Of a DNA stretch of 64,000 nucleotides, positions 42,201 through 56,233 are shown piece after piece. The DNA lies in the NCBI RefSeq assembly GCF_024713975.1, contig NC_091093.1, positions 18,659,501-18,723,500 on the forward strand, written 5' to 3'. Under the pieces are notes generated by a model. The model saw nothing but the letters and a program-made list of their open reading frames with translations, had not been told where the DNA came from and searched no databases. A program made the translations under genes and the position numbers. The DNA comes from Paralichthys olivaceus. Taxonomy: Eukaryota > Chordata > Actinopteri > Pleuronectiformes > Paralichthyidae. Position 1 is the first letter of the stretch; every line of letters starts with the position of its first letter.

Positions 42201-43290
42201 AAGATCAGCAAAAATGTTCGTGCTGTGGATGATTTGTAGCTTACAGAAAAGTTACAGTTAAACTCTCTTTATTAACGCGGTGGGCAAAAATACACTTCAA
42301 CAACATGTTGAACCTTGAGGTGGATGACAACAGGTGAAGAGCAGATCAGGTTCCTGAAGCCTGTCAGCCAAGAACAGAAGTCTGAGGCTCTAGAGTTAAA
42401 GAATGGAAAACGTAGCCTGGTCTAATGAATATAGATTTGTACAGAGGATGCTGATGTTAGAGTTAGAAGTCGGCATCAACAGCATGACTCTATGAACCTG
42501 AAGTCTTGTACAGGTTGCTTCTGGTGTGAAGAATGCTTTCTTGGCACACTTTGTGCCTCATTATATTATTATCAATAAATCATGATTTGAATGTGTATCC
42601 CTTTTCCAATTCAGTGTCCTTTGATGGCTACTTCCAGCATGATAATGAACCATGTCACAAGTCACAAACCGGGTAATGACCATGACAGTGAATTCAATGA
42701 ACTTAAGTGGCCTCCTCAGTCATCAGATATACATTCAACACACTTGAGATGCAGCAGAACAGGAACTTGAATGTGCAGTTGAAAAGAATCTGTAAAAATC
42801 ATTTCATTTAACCATGTCAATGTGGAGTGGAACCGCAAAAGAACATTTCCAACAACTTGTGGAATCAATGCCACAAAAACCGAGGCCCCTCTGGGAGCAA
42901 AGGGATGAACTAAGCTAGAATTAGGATGGCGTTCTTAATAAAGTGCTTGTATATTGTCATAACATAAGCAGAGGGTAGCAAGTTTAAGAGTAGGATAATA
43001 TTATTTATCTTTACCACAGTGATAGTTTAACCACATGATTTATTTATTAAACCCAATCCAGTGAATGCTATTCAGCAGCTGTTGACTTTCACTTTGAGAG
43101 CAGCTTACAGAAGTCCTAAGGAATCATTAGGTCAAATCCAAAACTGTTATAATTTCCCTTTCTTAATTGCAACAACAAGGTAATAATCACTGTTATGATA
43201 ACATGTTTCCTGCTGTGTTGCCTCTATAAATATAATCACCGCAGTTATAATAATACACTGTATTATGTTGCAGTATGTTTGGCTGTCTCT
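39210..43290. other. adm-sbf2 intergenic DNA
   Basis: The two genes are divergent, so this 4 kb holds both upstream regions. No coding exon seen. The main content is the Tc1-like remnant at 41953-42955. The rest is AT-rich unique-looking sequence with a short CTG run near 39270. Confidence 0.5.
41953..42955 (+). mobile_element. Decayed Tc1/mariner-like DNA transposon
   Basis: About 1.0 kb with inverted termini: left ctttttattaagaacac, right gttcttaataaagtgctt. Internal blocks match fish Tc1-like transposases: gtgactttgaccgtggtgtg (DFDRG), ggtgccagatgagctggttt (GARxAG), gtagcctggtctaatgaat (VAWS-DE region) and ggctacttccagcatgataa (GYFQHDN). The coding frame is broken by stops and deletions, with a large internal loss after about 42230, so it is not autonomous. 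It points in the same direction as sbf2. Confidence 0.85.
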
Positions 43291-43294
43291 GTTC

Positions 43295-43300
43295 TATAAA
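43295..43300 (+). promoter_or_regulatory. sbf2: TATA-like element upstream of sbf2
   Basis: TATAAA in gttctataaaaagagg, about 210 bases before the sbf2 start codon. A start near 43325 would include an upstream ATG at 43388. The sequence around and after exon 1 is locally CpG-rich (ggcggcggggcggcgcgcag at 43569), so a TATA-less start is equally plausible. Confidence 0.35.
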
Positions 43301-43506
43301 AAGAGGAGGGGGCCTGGTGCTTCGGGGCCAAAAAAGAGCCAGTGTTGGGACACAGTGCTGTATTTGTAAACTGGAGGGCCCACGCCCATGGATGTCTCCC
43401 GTCCTGCACGCAAGCGCAGTGAAACTCCTTCTGTCAAACATGGCTGTGCCTTGGAAGAAGGGAAAATGCTGAATTGTGTTGGTATATTTCGGGAAACGCA
43501 GCAGAC

Positions 43507-46500
43507 ATGGCTAGATTGGCTGACTATTTCATTGTCGTGGGATACGATCAGGAAAAAGCCGGTAAGTGTCGGCGGCGGGGCGGCGCGCAGATTGAGCTGC
43601 AAGGCTGAATTCTGTGTGTCCAGGCCGACAGTGAGTGTGTGTGTGGTGATGTTGATGCTACATAGCTTTGCCTTTAGCTTCACGTTAGCCGCACAGCTAC
43701 CAGGCGAGACTGGGAACATGTTCTCCTTTTGTTTCCTGTCTTACTGGCCCGATGCTGGGTGTGATCCGGCGGGTTTACGTGATTACGCCTGACGAGAAGC
43801 CGTCACTGGATCTTTAACCACGACTTGCTTTGATATTTGACTTTGATCTAGCGAAACTTTTCATGGATTCAAAAAATGTGTCACATCCTGTCCCTGTCGA
43901 TCGCGCCCCTGTCAGGTCCGGAGGCTGCTTTCACTGGCAGATAATCACACTCACTTTCTGAATGAAGCTCAGATGTGATCATACACGACCAAGCGCCTCG
44001 ATCATATTTGTTTTTCTGATACAATCGATGTTGGCATTGGTGACTGGATCCAGTGTTGACATCCATGTTTGATGTTTTTGTTGCGTAATATTAGAAGCGG
44101 TGGTCATGCACTGTCCTGCACGCTCCACCTTGCATCCACTTTTACGCACTGCAGTCGCACTTGTCACTGATTTGTTGTGTTGTATTTGTTTTTGCCGGAA
44201 GAGAGCTCCACTTTTTTTAAATGATGGGCGTAACGTTTTGGAGCTGCATGAGAGGCAGTCCTTCTACCCAGCCTGATCTGTGCACATCTCTCCTCTATTC
44301 CTCTGCACTGGGACAGGAAGCTCCCCTTGCCTGTTGAGCCTCAGGTCCAGCCTTGCATTCTTCCCATCCATAAAAGCTTTTGTACACATTTCTAACATGA
44401 TACATAACTGGATGAAAACTCTCTGAATGCTCACATTTCACATTTTCCACATTGCACCGTTTTATTGTCACTCATCTTATTGTGATGGTCCAGCCTCAGC
44501 GAGCAGCCCGGAGATTGTTAAAAAATATTCTGCTAATCTGCCTTAAGGGAGCAAAACTGAAATTGCTTGCCTCTTTTCAGTGGCGTCGATCCAGCACCAT
44601 GTGTGTCAAAGAGGGGCCAGAGCAGCTGAATTCTCTTAGTCGCCATAGCTCACCATGCACAATAGGTAAACAGAGACTTTCATCATCTCTGCTTCCCAGC
44701 GCCAACTGACGAATGCATTTTTGTTATTTTTTTGTGCTCCGAGGATAAAATGTTCCTGGCGTCGCACGAAGAGACTCTGAATCGATTCACATTCAAGCCA
44801 CAAGTGGACACAGGGACCATGAGTTGAGTTCTTTCTCCACTGGCCACTGATGATGATGTTGATGATGATGGTGTCGGTAGAGAGAACGAGCAATACAAAT
44901 CTATTATCTCAGATTGTGGTTGATTGGGACGCTGTGACAGGCTTATGTTTCATCCTCATAAGCCTCTTTGAGGAAAGGAGTGATCCCCCCGCTCCTTATT
45001 GAAATGTATTTGTCTGCTTTCTTTATGCTTTGCTCAGTGTAATGAAGCGTATCGTATGTTGGTCTGGGTTTCAGCCCTGCAAAGATGTCCTCGTTTGTGA
45101 ATGTGGTTGATTTTTCTCAGAAGGGGAGACTTGAAAATTACTTTTTGATTAGGAATACAGAGGAAAACAAAGCAATGACTGTTTTTATTCCTCTTAACTA
45201 TTCAGAGGAGAGCCGCTGCCCAGTGATGCTTATATAGAAACCACTTTGGTTGTGTGGAGCACATCGTCTAGACAACAGATTTTGCCTAACCATCTCACTT
45301 GTTAATACAAACCAGGGATCCCTTCCTACATGGGTCATCACCCAGCCTCCTGCACTGGGCTGGCTTGGGCTCCACTGGCCTGACCCACTTCTCATTGTTA
45401 GATTACTATGGATGGATCAGTTGGAAATAACGCTAAGCATGCAATCTGTTGAGGAATAGGCTCAGTTCCAATTTGTAGTGAGTCAGAATTATACTGTAAA
45501 AAAACTAAACCAGTGTCTGAGTTGACTGAATCTAAAGCTTAAAATAAAACCCTCTAGTTTTGTTTGTTAAGCATTGATGAGCATTGTTTGCATGAACCTG
45601 TGCATAAGAAGAAAGCTTCGCTTTTAAAGTAGGTCAAACCTGATATTTAGCTCCAGTAGGGGGGTGATGAAGCTTCTCTCTTGGTGACACAGGTCCATGT
45701 GAAGGAAGGAGCACAGACAGAGTTATCTCAAAAAACGCTGAATTGTAAAGCTGGTCTCTAAAGTTACCAGAAAAAGTATAACGTGCTATGTCGTAAAGAT
45801 CCTTATTTGACTCTGTCTGGATTAACACCTTGCAACTGCAATGATCCAGTTTGACACTTTGCCTTTATTGTACTTTTATTTGCTCTTTTGGAAGGAATAT
45901 AAATCCAGGGTCTGTGTCTCCACCAAGAATATTTTCATCTTGAGACAGGTGACCTATTTAGAAAATATTTATTGGAAGTCACATAACTGATGGCCATTGT
46001 GCTTGCTGGAGCAAGTGATTTAAAACAAACAGAAATTGGAAGTGGGGCAGCACTGTAGTTTATTGTTGGCCTTAAAACCCTATTCCAGGTACGCTGTTTG
46101 TCATTTTAGTGCGTCAGATATGTGAAAAATATCATGCAGTGTTGAAAGTGATAAAAGGCAGATTCCTTCATCAGAAATCTGACCAGAGTCTGTTTCCCTG
46201 GGGAACAATGTCAGGAGCCACAAACCTTGGAAATATTTTCATGAATAATGTTGGAATGTGAAAATCCTGGTTCAGATGGATACACACTCTGTTGAACCTG
46301 CTCTTCATTCTGTATTTTACGTTTGCAGTGGAACAACTTCTCTTTATTGGCAAGGGAACAGTTTGATGTGCTGTTCACCATAAATTCTAATTTGCCAAGT
46401 GAAAAAGAGAAATTTTCCCAGATGCTTTTCTCACACACTTTATTGGACGGATATCATCTGTCTTTATTGAATCAAACTGTTATTGAAATGTGTTTCACAG

Positions 46501-49500
46501 ACACTGTGCCCGATCTCCATCTCTGTGCGACATTATGGTCTGGATTTTCTGATCTGGACCTGGGGAATAGTTTATGTAACGTTCTGAAAAATAACAAAAG
46601 CTACTTCCAAATGACAGAGCAAAAAAATACTTCCATCTGTTGATATCTTTAGACTGGTTAATCTCATAAGATGTGTATATGTGGAGATGCAATGCAACCT
46701 TAAAATGTGGAGTTGTTTCTTTATCAGCCTGTACTGTAATTCACAAATCCCTTCAAAGGGCTGGGTAATAAAACTATTAATATTAACATTATTTATAACC
46801 ACAGCAATAAAACAAAAGTTGAGCATATATCCATATAATGCTGGTGTGTTTTAGTATAATAGGTATAATAAATAATTGGCTCTAATGTTCTACCACAGAA
46901 GTGTTGTTGTCTGCCCATAAAGAAGAGTTTAAAACCACAACATTCACTGAGGACTAAAAATCAGTCTTTAAACTACAAAGAATAACAATGGGATATTTAT
47001 GGTCATTATTGTTGATAATGACTGATATGAAATCTTTTATTTTCATAAAATGTTTCGACATATCGCGCAATATTTATATCCAAGATTGAGTCGATGCAGT
47101 TTTATTCTCTTAAACTTTCATTTATTTACTTTCTCTTACAACTTTGTTTTTGTACTGGTTCTCTTGACCCACCCACAAGGAAAGTGTTTTTAAAAAACAT
47201 CCTGTTTGTTGGGTTGTCTTGAAAGGTTTCTCTCTAAACTCTGTTATTAGAACTTTTCTTACCTTCCTCCCGAGGCTCTGAAGTCAAATTTGTGTTGGTC
47301 TGCATCAGTCCAGAGTTTCACTCTCTTTTTGATTAACTTGAAGTTCTGTCTGACTCCTGCTCATGTGTCTATTGGCTGTGTGCTGGCTTCTGATCATAAC
47401 CGTGGCCACTTCATTTCTTAACGCTCCAGTGCCATTAATGTATGAAATTAAGGGCTTTTTCTAACAGTATTTTCTAGTTGGAGCATTAAATGAAAATGTG
47501 GGTGTTTAAAATTGTTGACAGCAAATTTGATGAGTTTAAATTAAATGACACTTTTTCATAACTGAACACTTGACTTTTAAGTCAGAATATGGTTTTGGAA
47601 GTTGCCTGGCACTATGGATTTTAGATTTATAAACCCTGAGCCTTTGTTGGCAACAGAGTTGGATCAACAAAGCTCAACAACAATGTTTATCAATGCTTAG
47701 CAGCTGGATAAAAGCAAGATATGAACATATTAAGTTCTAGATTTGACAAGATAATGTCACACATTGTGTGGATACACTGGCGTTAGAGCACTTCTCTTGC
47801 CACAGCTGGAGTTGATGTCGATTCCATAGATGGCAGATCCTGAAGTGCTGCCATGTGTTGTGCTTTTTTTTCTAAATGGTTATTCAAGTAAAGTCAGGTT
47901 GTGTAGTTTGTTTTATCAGCAGTAGCATGATTGCATGCATTATGTCTTCATACGCATAATAGGTTAGTACTGTATAATATGATAATCAGACAATAACAGC
48001 AACAATAACAAACTTCCTGAGCATTCATTAATTTATTTAAATTATCCAGGGGTTTTCTGTTGAAAAATATTTACTTTGACTTTTTCACATTTGTCCCTTG
48101 ACCTATAAATGGTTATGGTTCTCAGAAAAAGGAAACCCTCAAACATCTTTCAGACAGCTGTGGATGGCAAATGTCAGTCCTGTTATTTCAGCACCAACAG
48201 GCTGGTTGCGGTCAACGGATACATTTGTTTCTCAGGGTTAATGACTGACATAGAATTGTTTTGCTTTATTTTACATCTTAGATTTGCTGCCTCCATTGAT
48301 TGTCTTCTTGTCAGTGCCACATCTGGCAGCTTCACGATTGGATTTAAACTTTGCGCTGAGAGGTCTCCTCACCACAATGGAGGAGTTCCTTCCTCTCTGT
48401 TGTTGAGTTTAAAGCTGATATGTGGGGGAAACTCCACTGGCCACTGTTACTCTAAAGTCACTCTGTTGATAAAGTGTGATACAGTCAGAGCTTAGTGTTT
48501 TCTGTGGTCATGCAAATTATGCTAAAGTTCATGTCAGGAAATATTGTAGACGCGACATTTTACATTGTACAGATTGTTTTGTACAAATATCTGAGTCAGA
48601 TAATGTGGACCTTCTCTAGAACTTTTCCTGCCGGCCCCCGTGCCTGAAAAATGTCCAAACTAACTCATGTGAGAATACAGCAAGAAAATGTCCTGAAAAT
48701 GCACAGTGAGTGAGGCTGTGTTGATGTTTCTAACATGCAATGGATGCAAAACTGAAAAAACAAAGTAAATACAAATATCTTATATGCCATACACTGAGTT
48801 GACGCAGACAAAGTTGTCAATTTGGAAAGACAATCAGATTCAAGAGCTTTTGGTAAGTGCACCACATAGTGCTAGTTAGGGTGTTAGGATATGCTCTTGG
48901 AATAGATGAGTCTTTAAGAGGTTCTTGAAGAAAGTGAGGGACTCCTGGTCTCTCATAGCATTTTGCAGCTCAGGAAAAAGAGATGAGAACATAAGAAAAG
49001 GGAGGGCAATGCCAGACGTCATTCCTTAGAGGAACAGAGTGGCTGTAAAGGAGCATAAGGCAGTGCTCGAGATTTAAAGAGTAAATTAAAATTTTACGGA
49101 TGAAATAGGATGATGGAATTCAGTTTGGGAAAAAAACAAATCTCTATAAAAATGTTGTAATCCCTCTCTCTGAATCAGGTTAACCACTTCCTCAAATAAA
49201 ATAAAAAAAATTACTGGCCAAAATACTTTTCAACTGGCCATAAGTCAGTGTTCCCTATGAGAGGTTTGCCTGAATCATGGAATATTAGACAAACCCTGGT
49301 CCCGTAATGACTTCCTATGTTTTGTTCTTTTTTGTGTCTCATCTTCCTCCCTCGCTTTCCTCGCCTGCTCTCTTTGCTTCAGTAACAGTCTAACTTAGTG
49401 GGTTGTGGGAAGCGAGGCTCTCCCACTGTGTGAAAGAAGTGCCAACATGTTGCCGCAACCACAGTAAAGTGTACGCCATTAGCGGTTGTCATGTTTTTTT

Positions 49501-52500
49501 TAGTCAGCCATAAAGTGTGTACATACGCTCAGGTTGCAGTATAGTAGTTACTGAAAGGAAAGAGATCCAGGATAAGCACTAAGCTAGCCAGCTTGGATCG
49601 AAGAGTGCAAGGAGAGATGCCCCCCATTAAACTAACTGCCTGCCTGGGCGATTCACCAAGGTGTTGGATTAGATGAGTGATTGGTTGGATGTATTTTTTC
49701 TCTATGGTGGGCCGACACAGAGAAATGTTACTTGCAAAACACTTTTAAGACACTGGCAATAAGCCACCACAAATTTCCAGACTCTTAGCAGTTAGTGCTT
49801 ATTGCGATATTTAGCATGACTCCTTTTCCAACGCTAAATAACATTTATACATTTTTATTGGTGTGTTTAAACTGCATACTTGATTATAAGTCATATTAAA
49901 ATTCACATTACTAGTCTGAAAATTACATTTTTATAAAGAGATGTGAGCTGAAGCTAAATTAGACACTAATTGTTGCCCTCAATTGCCTCATCAAACTCTG
50001 ATGGTGAAAAGTGTCAAAAATTATTCCAACTCGTTTAATTTTCCGGGCATGGACATTAGCGTGTTGCTCTTTGAACAGGTTGGCACAAGTTGGATTTGTT
50101 GGCTCCTTGGTCTGCGTAGGTTTAACAGGCAGGCTTTGTGGTGTCTGTGGGCTTGCCATAAGTGATGGCTTTGTAAGAGCGTGCATATGAGAGAAAAAAG
50201 AAACATTGGCATGCTCGCTATGCCCGCAGGCAGTGGAAATAGAGCATTGTCACACATAAACTCAGCTCTTTTTAAAACCCTGTCATTCTGAAGGTACCGG
50301 CACAAATAGTAACATTTTTAACAACAGGGTTTTACAATTGTTTTCTAGCAGTGGTATAATGTGCAACATTAGTCTGAGGAATTTCTAACCTATTGATTTC
50401 TATGGAGAACAATATTGCCTATTTGTGGCTGTCAGGGAAGGGAATACTGAAGAAACTGCATTCTTTTATGCTGTATTTTGGTTTTGAAACTCCTACCAAC
50501 ATTTTGACCCAGGCATGACCTGATGACTCTCCATTTATGTCTACCATATATTTCCTATGGTCTTTGGAGGTGAGGAAGTTTCCTGATTTAGATATTTTTC
50601 ACGACATCAATTTGCTCATCCCTGATAACTTTCTGCCATGGAAACAAAACCACAGCCTATTCATTTGCATATCATCCACATAAAACATTCAAAGTGGTTT
50701 AGTTTCCTGATCGTCACCTTTGATACCAAATTGTTTTTTCCTACTCTTCATCATCTAAATTGAAAGATCGGCTCAGATATAGATTTTACACATGTGAATA
50801 CAGTTCAGTACAGCTCAGTTATAATTATGGTGTTTGAAACCTGACTGTACTCAAGCTAAACAACAGATTGAGGCACAAATACTTAGTCAACTGGATCAGC
50901 TTCATACACACTGCTGCTGGAATAAAGAATAAGGCAATATGACCGTGGTGATGATGGTTTCTGGGTTGTAGCCACATGTTCTGATGCACAGCTGAAAGCT
51001 CTACATATAACCCAAACACATTTTGATATATTATGTCCAACAAAACCTACGTGACCCCATGGAGTCAGTCAGTTATCTTCAATATCGTCATCCCTTTAAA
51101 TGGCTTTGAGTAAATCAGTTTTTCGGGTGTATTTTCCCTGTTATCTCAGGTCTTGATATTTGTGTCGAGGAAAGTGAATAAGTGCTACCTGTGAATTGGT
51201 GCCAGAATGGTCGACCTGTGTGCGCAACTGGGCCAAAATCAGGTTACAGACTGACGTGAATCTTGCGTAAACTGGCAGAGTCCACTGGTGGCCTGTCCAT
51301 ACAAGGTAAAATAAGCATTTGGCTGATTCAATCAACAGTAAGAGCAAGAAGATAAATCAGGAAGATGGAGATTTTTTTTTCCCCAAGAGGAGAAACATCT
51401 GCTCTAATCAAGAAAGACAAACAACTTTCCAACACGCAACTCAGTGATAATTTATTAGCTTCATTTAATCTGTCTAAGTGTTGAAGTCAGATATTAGTGT
51501 GTGTCTGTGAACTTGTTTTTATGTCCTAGTGGGGACTTTATACTGAGTATGACTAAAATTAGGTGCTGCTTTTGAGGGTAGAAGAAAAGGTTTCAGGTTA
51601 CAATTACGTTTAAGATAAGGGTTAAGGTTAGGCATTTGGTCAAGGTTAGTGTTTGTGTGTGTGTCATTAAGTAAATGACTAGGCTGCTTTGAAACTTGAT
51701 AGAAAGTGTTAAGAACTACTAATGCAGTTGGAACAGTTTATATCCGATGATATTTCCAATTGGTTGTGTTTTATGAGCTGTTTTATGGCTTGGAACTTGG
51801 TCCAAACCCCAGTAAAAAGTTGGTATTAGTTCCTAAATCGGATTTTCTTATTTCAGTATTAAGAAAACCTTTGGTGAGTCTCATAACAGTTCACAATAGG
51901 TTTGGGTTTTTGCACAAATAAAGATAAGAAATGAAATCTGTGTATAAGAAAAGGCCTGTTTGTTCTGGAATATGCAAATCTCTTACGTCAAGCATTAAAG
52001 GCTGGTTAGTCAAATAACCAAGCCCCTGAAGCCGTTACAGGAATAAAACTTAAATATGTAGATATAGTATTTCATCAGAAAGCTTAAAAGCAGTTACAAT
52101 GCTGTATTATATTCCTAGCTTTACCACATCCAGGCTGTTCTGTATTGAGCTGGAAATGAGCCATACTCTTAAACATGCACACGCGTGCCACGGCCTTGGA
52201 CAGGTTTTGTTCTTGTTGTTTCAACTGCTTCAGCCAAGAATTAATAAATAAACTTGATTTTGGATTTCATCCCCTTGCGCCTTGCTAGTGGATATTCAAA
52301 TTAGCATGTTCCTTTTTCAGGCCTGGGTTCTATTATCCATGCTGATGGGGTTCTTTATAGCTGTCAGGGGGGTAGTATATGAAAGAGCGGCTCGTTTTAA
52401 TACAAGAATGTAGCCTCGTGGAATGCAAGGAATTCTGTCATTTATTTTCATCTGTGGCTGAAAATTAGAACTCGGAGTACTCAGCGCATGTGATTTCAAT

Positions 52501-55500
52501 TAGACGACCTGTAAAGACCCAAAGAGACGTAACGGTCAGACAGACATGGTGTTCTGCTAGCACCAGTCTCCATGCAGTGTCTGGACACCCGCCTCAGGTG
52601 AACAAAGGGGAAACATATCACCAGCTCCTTTCTATTTAATATACCACACATTTACTTGAGAGCCTGAATCCTGAGCTGCTCTCTGAGGTCTAGTTGTTGA
52701 CAGCAGGCTTGAGGCACTCAGCGGACGGCCACTGAAGACCTCATGTCATTATCATGATGTGTAGCACTTCATTCTGCTGTTTGGTGAAGCAGTTGTGCAT
52801 GGTATCTGACCTGAGTCATAGATTTTTGAAATGCATTGAATGGTATAACTGATTTCATGCTACTTTTTTTTTTCGACATTGAGAATATAATACAGTTTTA
52901 GGATGGCTTAATCGCAAAACATATTTGGGACTTGACTAGTAGTAGAAGTAAATGTGACTACCCCCCCTTACTGGTAACATAATGTTAGCAAGTCTTCACT
53001 AGTATTGGCAAGAGAAGGTTTATTCCTCTTCTGTGGCAATAAAATAACACATTCCTGCAGATTACAGTGCTGTATGCAGAACTCTAATCGAAACTGGCGA
53101 ACAGAACTTACCCACTATAAACAGCTGGGATACAACTACGTCCTGGCACTTCCGAAAAACATACGCTCTCATATGCAGCTGGAAGGCATATTTCTACAAC
53201 ATGGGTAACAACACATAAACTTTTGCAAAGCATTGCTGGGCTCCTGGTCTATCCTTTAATTCATTACAAAAAACAAATCTTTTTATTTGTGTGTTTATCC
53301 ATAGTAGTTAAACAAATTCCAAGAAAATGGGCCACATGTATTCAATTTCTGTTCTCCCTCTCTTGATAGGAGACCATTTTCTGTTGGGTGATGAATAAAA
53401 AGTGTGTCCTAACCTTTAAAGAGTGACTTAGAGTTTAAAATAACGTCAAGATGAAGTCATTGGGTCAGACAACACAGTGTGACAAAGTGGATATTGTGAA
53501 ACAGACCTTAAAATACTGTTTTTGGCATGTTAAATGAGGGGAATTTTTCTTTAATTAGATAAAAAATTCCATTTGTTAGTTTGCTAGATAGTTAATAATA
53601 GTGTTCAAGTCATATATCAACTCCCTAAATACATATTGTGTTGTCTTTGCACACGTGTTGACATGAATTATTACATCCAATTTAGGTTTCAGAGTTTTGC
53701 AAGACCCGTGGGGTCTTGTGGGAAATCTGCGAGGGAGTTGTTTTATTGGTTACTCATTCGGTGTTCAACCTCACGTGTCTGTGTGGTTTATTGTGAAGTT
53801 CACTACACCTGCTATAGATCACTATCCAGCTCTGCAGCACTAACTACATACTGTAACCAGATTCTTTTATTACAGCTAATATGGCCATAAATATTCCTGA
53901 ATTATGGCAATATAGAACAACTACTAGACATATGTTTTAAATAGCTACATATAAGCATACATTTAAACAGTAATAAAACACAAACATTATGATCCAACAA
54001 TTGTATTTTATTAAAGGCATGACTGAACTCTTGCAACTCTCTGCAACTTTATGAGTTGAACCTTGCCTATAGGCTAAAATAATGAAATAAAAGTAAGTGC
54101 CCTGCTTCAGTGTAAGGGCACTTTCACATTGGCGCTATTTGTTTTCGGGCAATACCACCCCAAATGAGCAGCTGTTGTAACTGCGTGACGTTGTTCAGGA
54201 GGTTTGGTCAGCTTTAAAAAGTGCAATGTGAAAGCGAACTGGACCATATGAAGGTGTGACATTTTTCGGCATTCCCCCACCCAATCGAACCGAGTCCCCC
54301 GGACTATCCTTGTGTGAATGCGCCTCAAGTCTTTATGCATTACAAGCCCATCATATTTTGGTCCAAATATTGTTGGTTTAATTCTTTTTTTCTTTTCTTA
54401 TAACTTCATAGAACATAAGTTCAATTCAGCCCCTTGGCACGACTTGCATTTCTTAAAGGAGAAGTTTGTTTTTTTCAACCTGGTAAGTATGTAGATCTAC
54501 TCACCCATAAAGGTTTGGAGTAACTTGGACTCCTTCGAACGCTTTTAGATCCACACGCGATGGGCGTATATCCATACAACGCAAGTGATTGAGGCATTTG
54601 CTGCTGTTAGTTTTGCGCAACATGGCAGAATACTTATCAGGTGCTTTACAGTACAGTATTTTTTTAAAGCAGCTGTGTCCTGGTGCTTGGGCGTATTCCC
54701 CCGGTTTGTTGATTAAACAGGAAGACAACTTGCTCTCGGTTCGCTAAGCTAACGCTAGCTCCGAGGCTGCTTGGTAGCCCGCTGAAGTTAGCTAGCCTTT
54801 AACTTTAACAAGCAGATGAAGAAGGGTCCATCACTCTCAAAAGCATCAATGAGTTCTTTGATTTCGTCGTGCTAATATGCAGAGTTAAGTCAGATGACCA
54901 CACACTCGGTAAATCTCATAACAGTGGAGGCAAAAACAAATTTCATTTTGTATTTATGTTGTCTCAGCAACCTGTTTTAGATCATTCAATAACAGACAAT
55001 TTCATATGCTGTTAATAAATGTATTTATTTCTTTGGCACATTCAGACATTTTGGCCCTTGCATAATACTGGCATATATGCCAATTATTGTAAACTCTGAC
55101 TCTAAGTGTTTCTACGACTTTGTGTGGCACACTACATTACATACTGCTCAGGCGGCAGCTGGGTTTTGTGATTATACTGTAAAGAATTCATATTTTGCCC
55201 CTTGTGTTTCTTGTTTGGACTTTGTCTCCTCCCCAGTATTTCCTGGTCACAGCATTATCTGACATCTAAAAAAATGAATGGTCCTCTCACTGTGATCTGC
55301 TTTGCGTTAGAGGTTTAAGTTCATATCTCACACTTTAGACCTCATTCCTCCTGAAACATCTTGACCTAATCAGTCCCCACCAGCAGGTTTTTTTGTCATT
55401 ACTGTGGCCGAAATTTAATCTTCATAGGCTTTTTCAGTTTTCTTTAAAAAAAATTGCAGCAATGCGTTTAGAAATGTTTTAGGTGTTCTGGCATTTGCTA

Positions 55501-56233
55501 ACCATAATTCGCCACAGTGGTAAAGAAAAACATAATATAATTTCATTAATTTTTGAATTAAGTCAAAATCTCTGTATTGTGAAGTCAACAGTGCACATTC
55601 CTGGAGTGGCTGGTTTTATCCAACCTGGTGATGAAGTCATTCATTACTTTATCTAATTCACTAAGGCATATAGATATGTTTTCTTAATCTCTCTGGTTGT
55701 TTTTTGGAAATGACAGAATCACATCTAATCTTTTTTGCTTGGTCAACAAATTTAGGTCACTTTTTTTAATTCCTCTTTACAAGCAATATGGTTTTCTCTG
55801 ACTCAGGCTTACTGAAATCAACTTAACTTTACCAACTTCTTAAAAAATGTATGAATAACTTTTGCTTACTTAAGGGAACAGAAATAAAATCTGGTAAATC
55901 AATTTGACTTTAAAAATCAAGTGTAATTAAGTGTGAAGTATGAAAATCAGGGAATCTGTTCATTACTGTCAACTATGCCAAGGTTTATCAGACCAAAAAA
56001 TAAATATAAATCAGTAACATAAACTCTGAACTGCAAGCCGTTGGAAAACGGTGTGGATTGGGTTGTTGTCCAGCCCTATACGAGAGATGCCATGCTGCTG
56101 TCCTCTTCTTCCAATGCACTGACAGATCTCCATCTTTTTATCTGAAGGTTCAGGAGAAGGATGTGGGAAGATCATTCAGCGATTCCCCAAGAAGGACTGG
56201 GAGGGAACAGCCTTTCCTCAGGGGGTGGAGATG
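43507..56233 (+). CDS. sbf2: sbf2 (MTMR13), first two coding exons; continues past the window
   Basis: SET-binding factor 2, a pseudophosphatase of the myotubularin family with an N-terminal DENN module. It acts with MTMR2 in endosomal phosphoinositide turnover and as a Rab exchange factor, and in humans is mutated in Charcot-Marie-Tooth 4B2. Exon 1 (43507-43561) encodes [19 protein letters not shown] up to a gtaagt donor. Exon 2 (56148-56233) encodes [19 protein letters not shown] and PQGVEM. Together they make 47 codons in frame that match the conserved uDENN start of SBF2. Intron 1 is 12.6 kb. The next exon of the family starts FCQPGGW, and I could not find it before the right edge, so the gene is cut off. 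The close paralogue sbf1 is possible by sequence, but position beside adm supports sbf2. Confidence 0.92.
43562..56147 (+). other. sbf2: sbf2 intron 1
   Basis: Long first intron without supported coding exons, RNA genes or intact transposons. It contains a dispersed repeat at 51490-51665, a possible degraded repeat at 48890-49080 and another possible one at 54450-54760. The longest open frame (48109-48495, 128 codons) has no recognisable domain. Long first introns often hold enhancers; the sequence itself does not show where. Confidence 0.5.
51490..51665. repeat. Dispersed fish repeat with TTAAGGTTAGG core
   Basis: Blocks gtcctagtggggacttta, gctgcttttgagggtagaag and gataagggttaaggttaggc, followed by a short GTGT run. 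The order matches a common fish interspersed repeat carrying ttaaggttaggcattt. It is not telomeric, since the hexamer is not regular. Confidence 0.55.

Noticed and set aside
48109..48495. 128-codon open frame in sbf2 intron 1
   Set aside because: Composition is intron-like and no motif is recognisable; there is no promoter or polyA context.
48890..49080. Degraded transposon fragment
   Set aside because: Vague resemblance to fish repeat sequence (gagtctttaagaggttcttg), too weak to annotate without a repeat library.
51600..51660. Interstitial telomere repeat
   Set aside because: The ttaaggttagg units are irregular and match a dispersed repeat, not a TTAGGG array.
54450..54760. Possible repeat (aaaggagaagtttgttt ... 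ctagctccgaggctgc)
   Set aside because: Looks repeat-like, but only one copy lies in the window and the family is not recognised.
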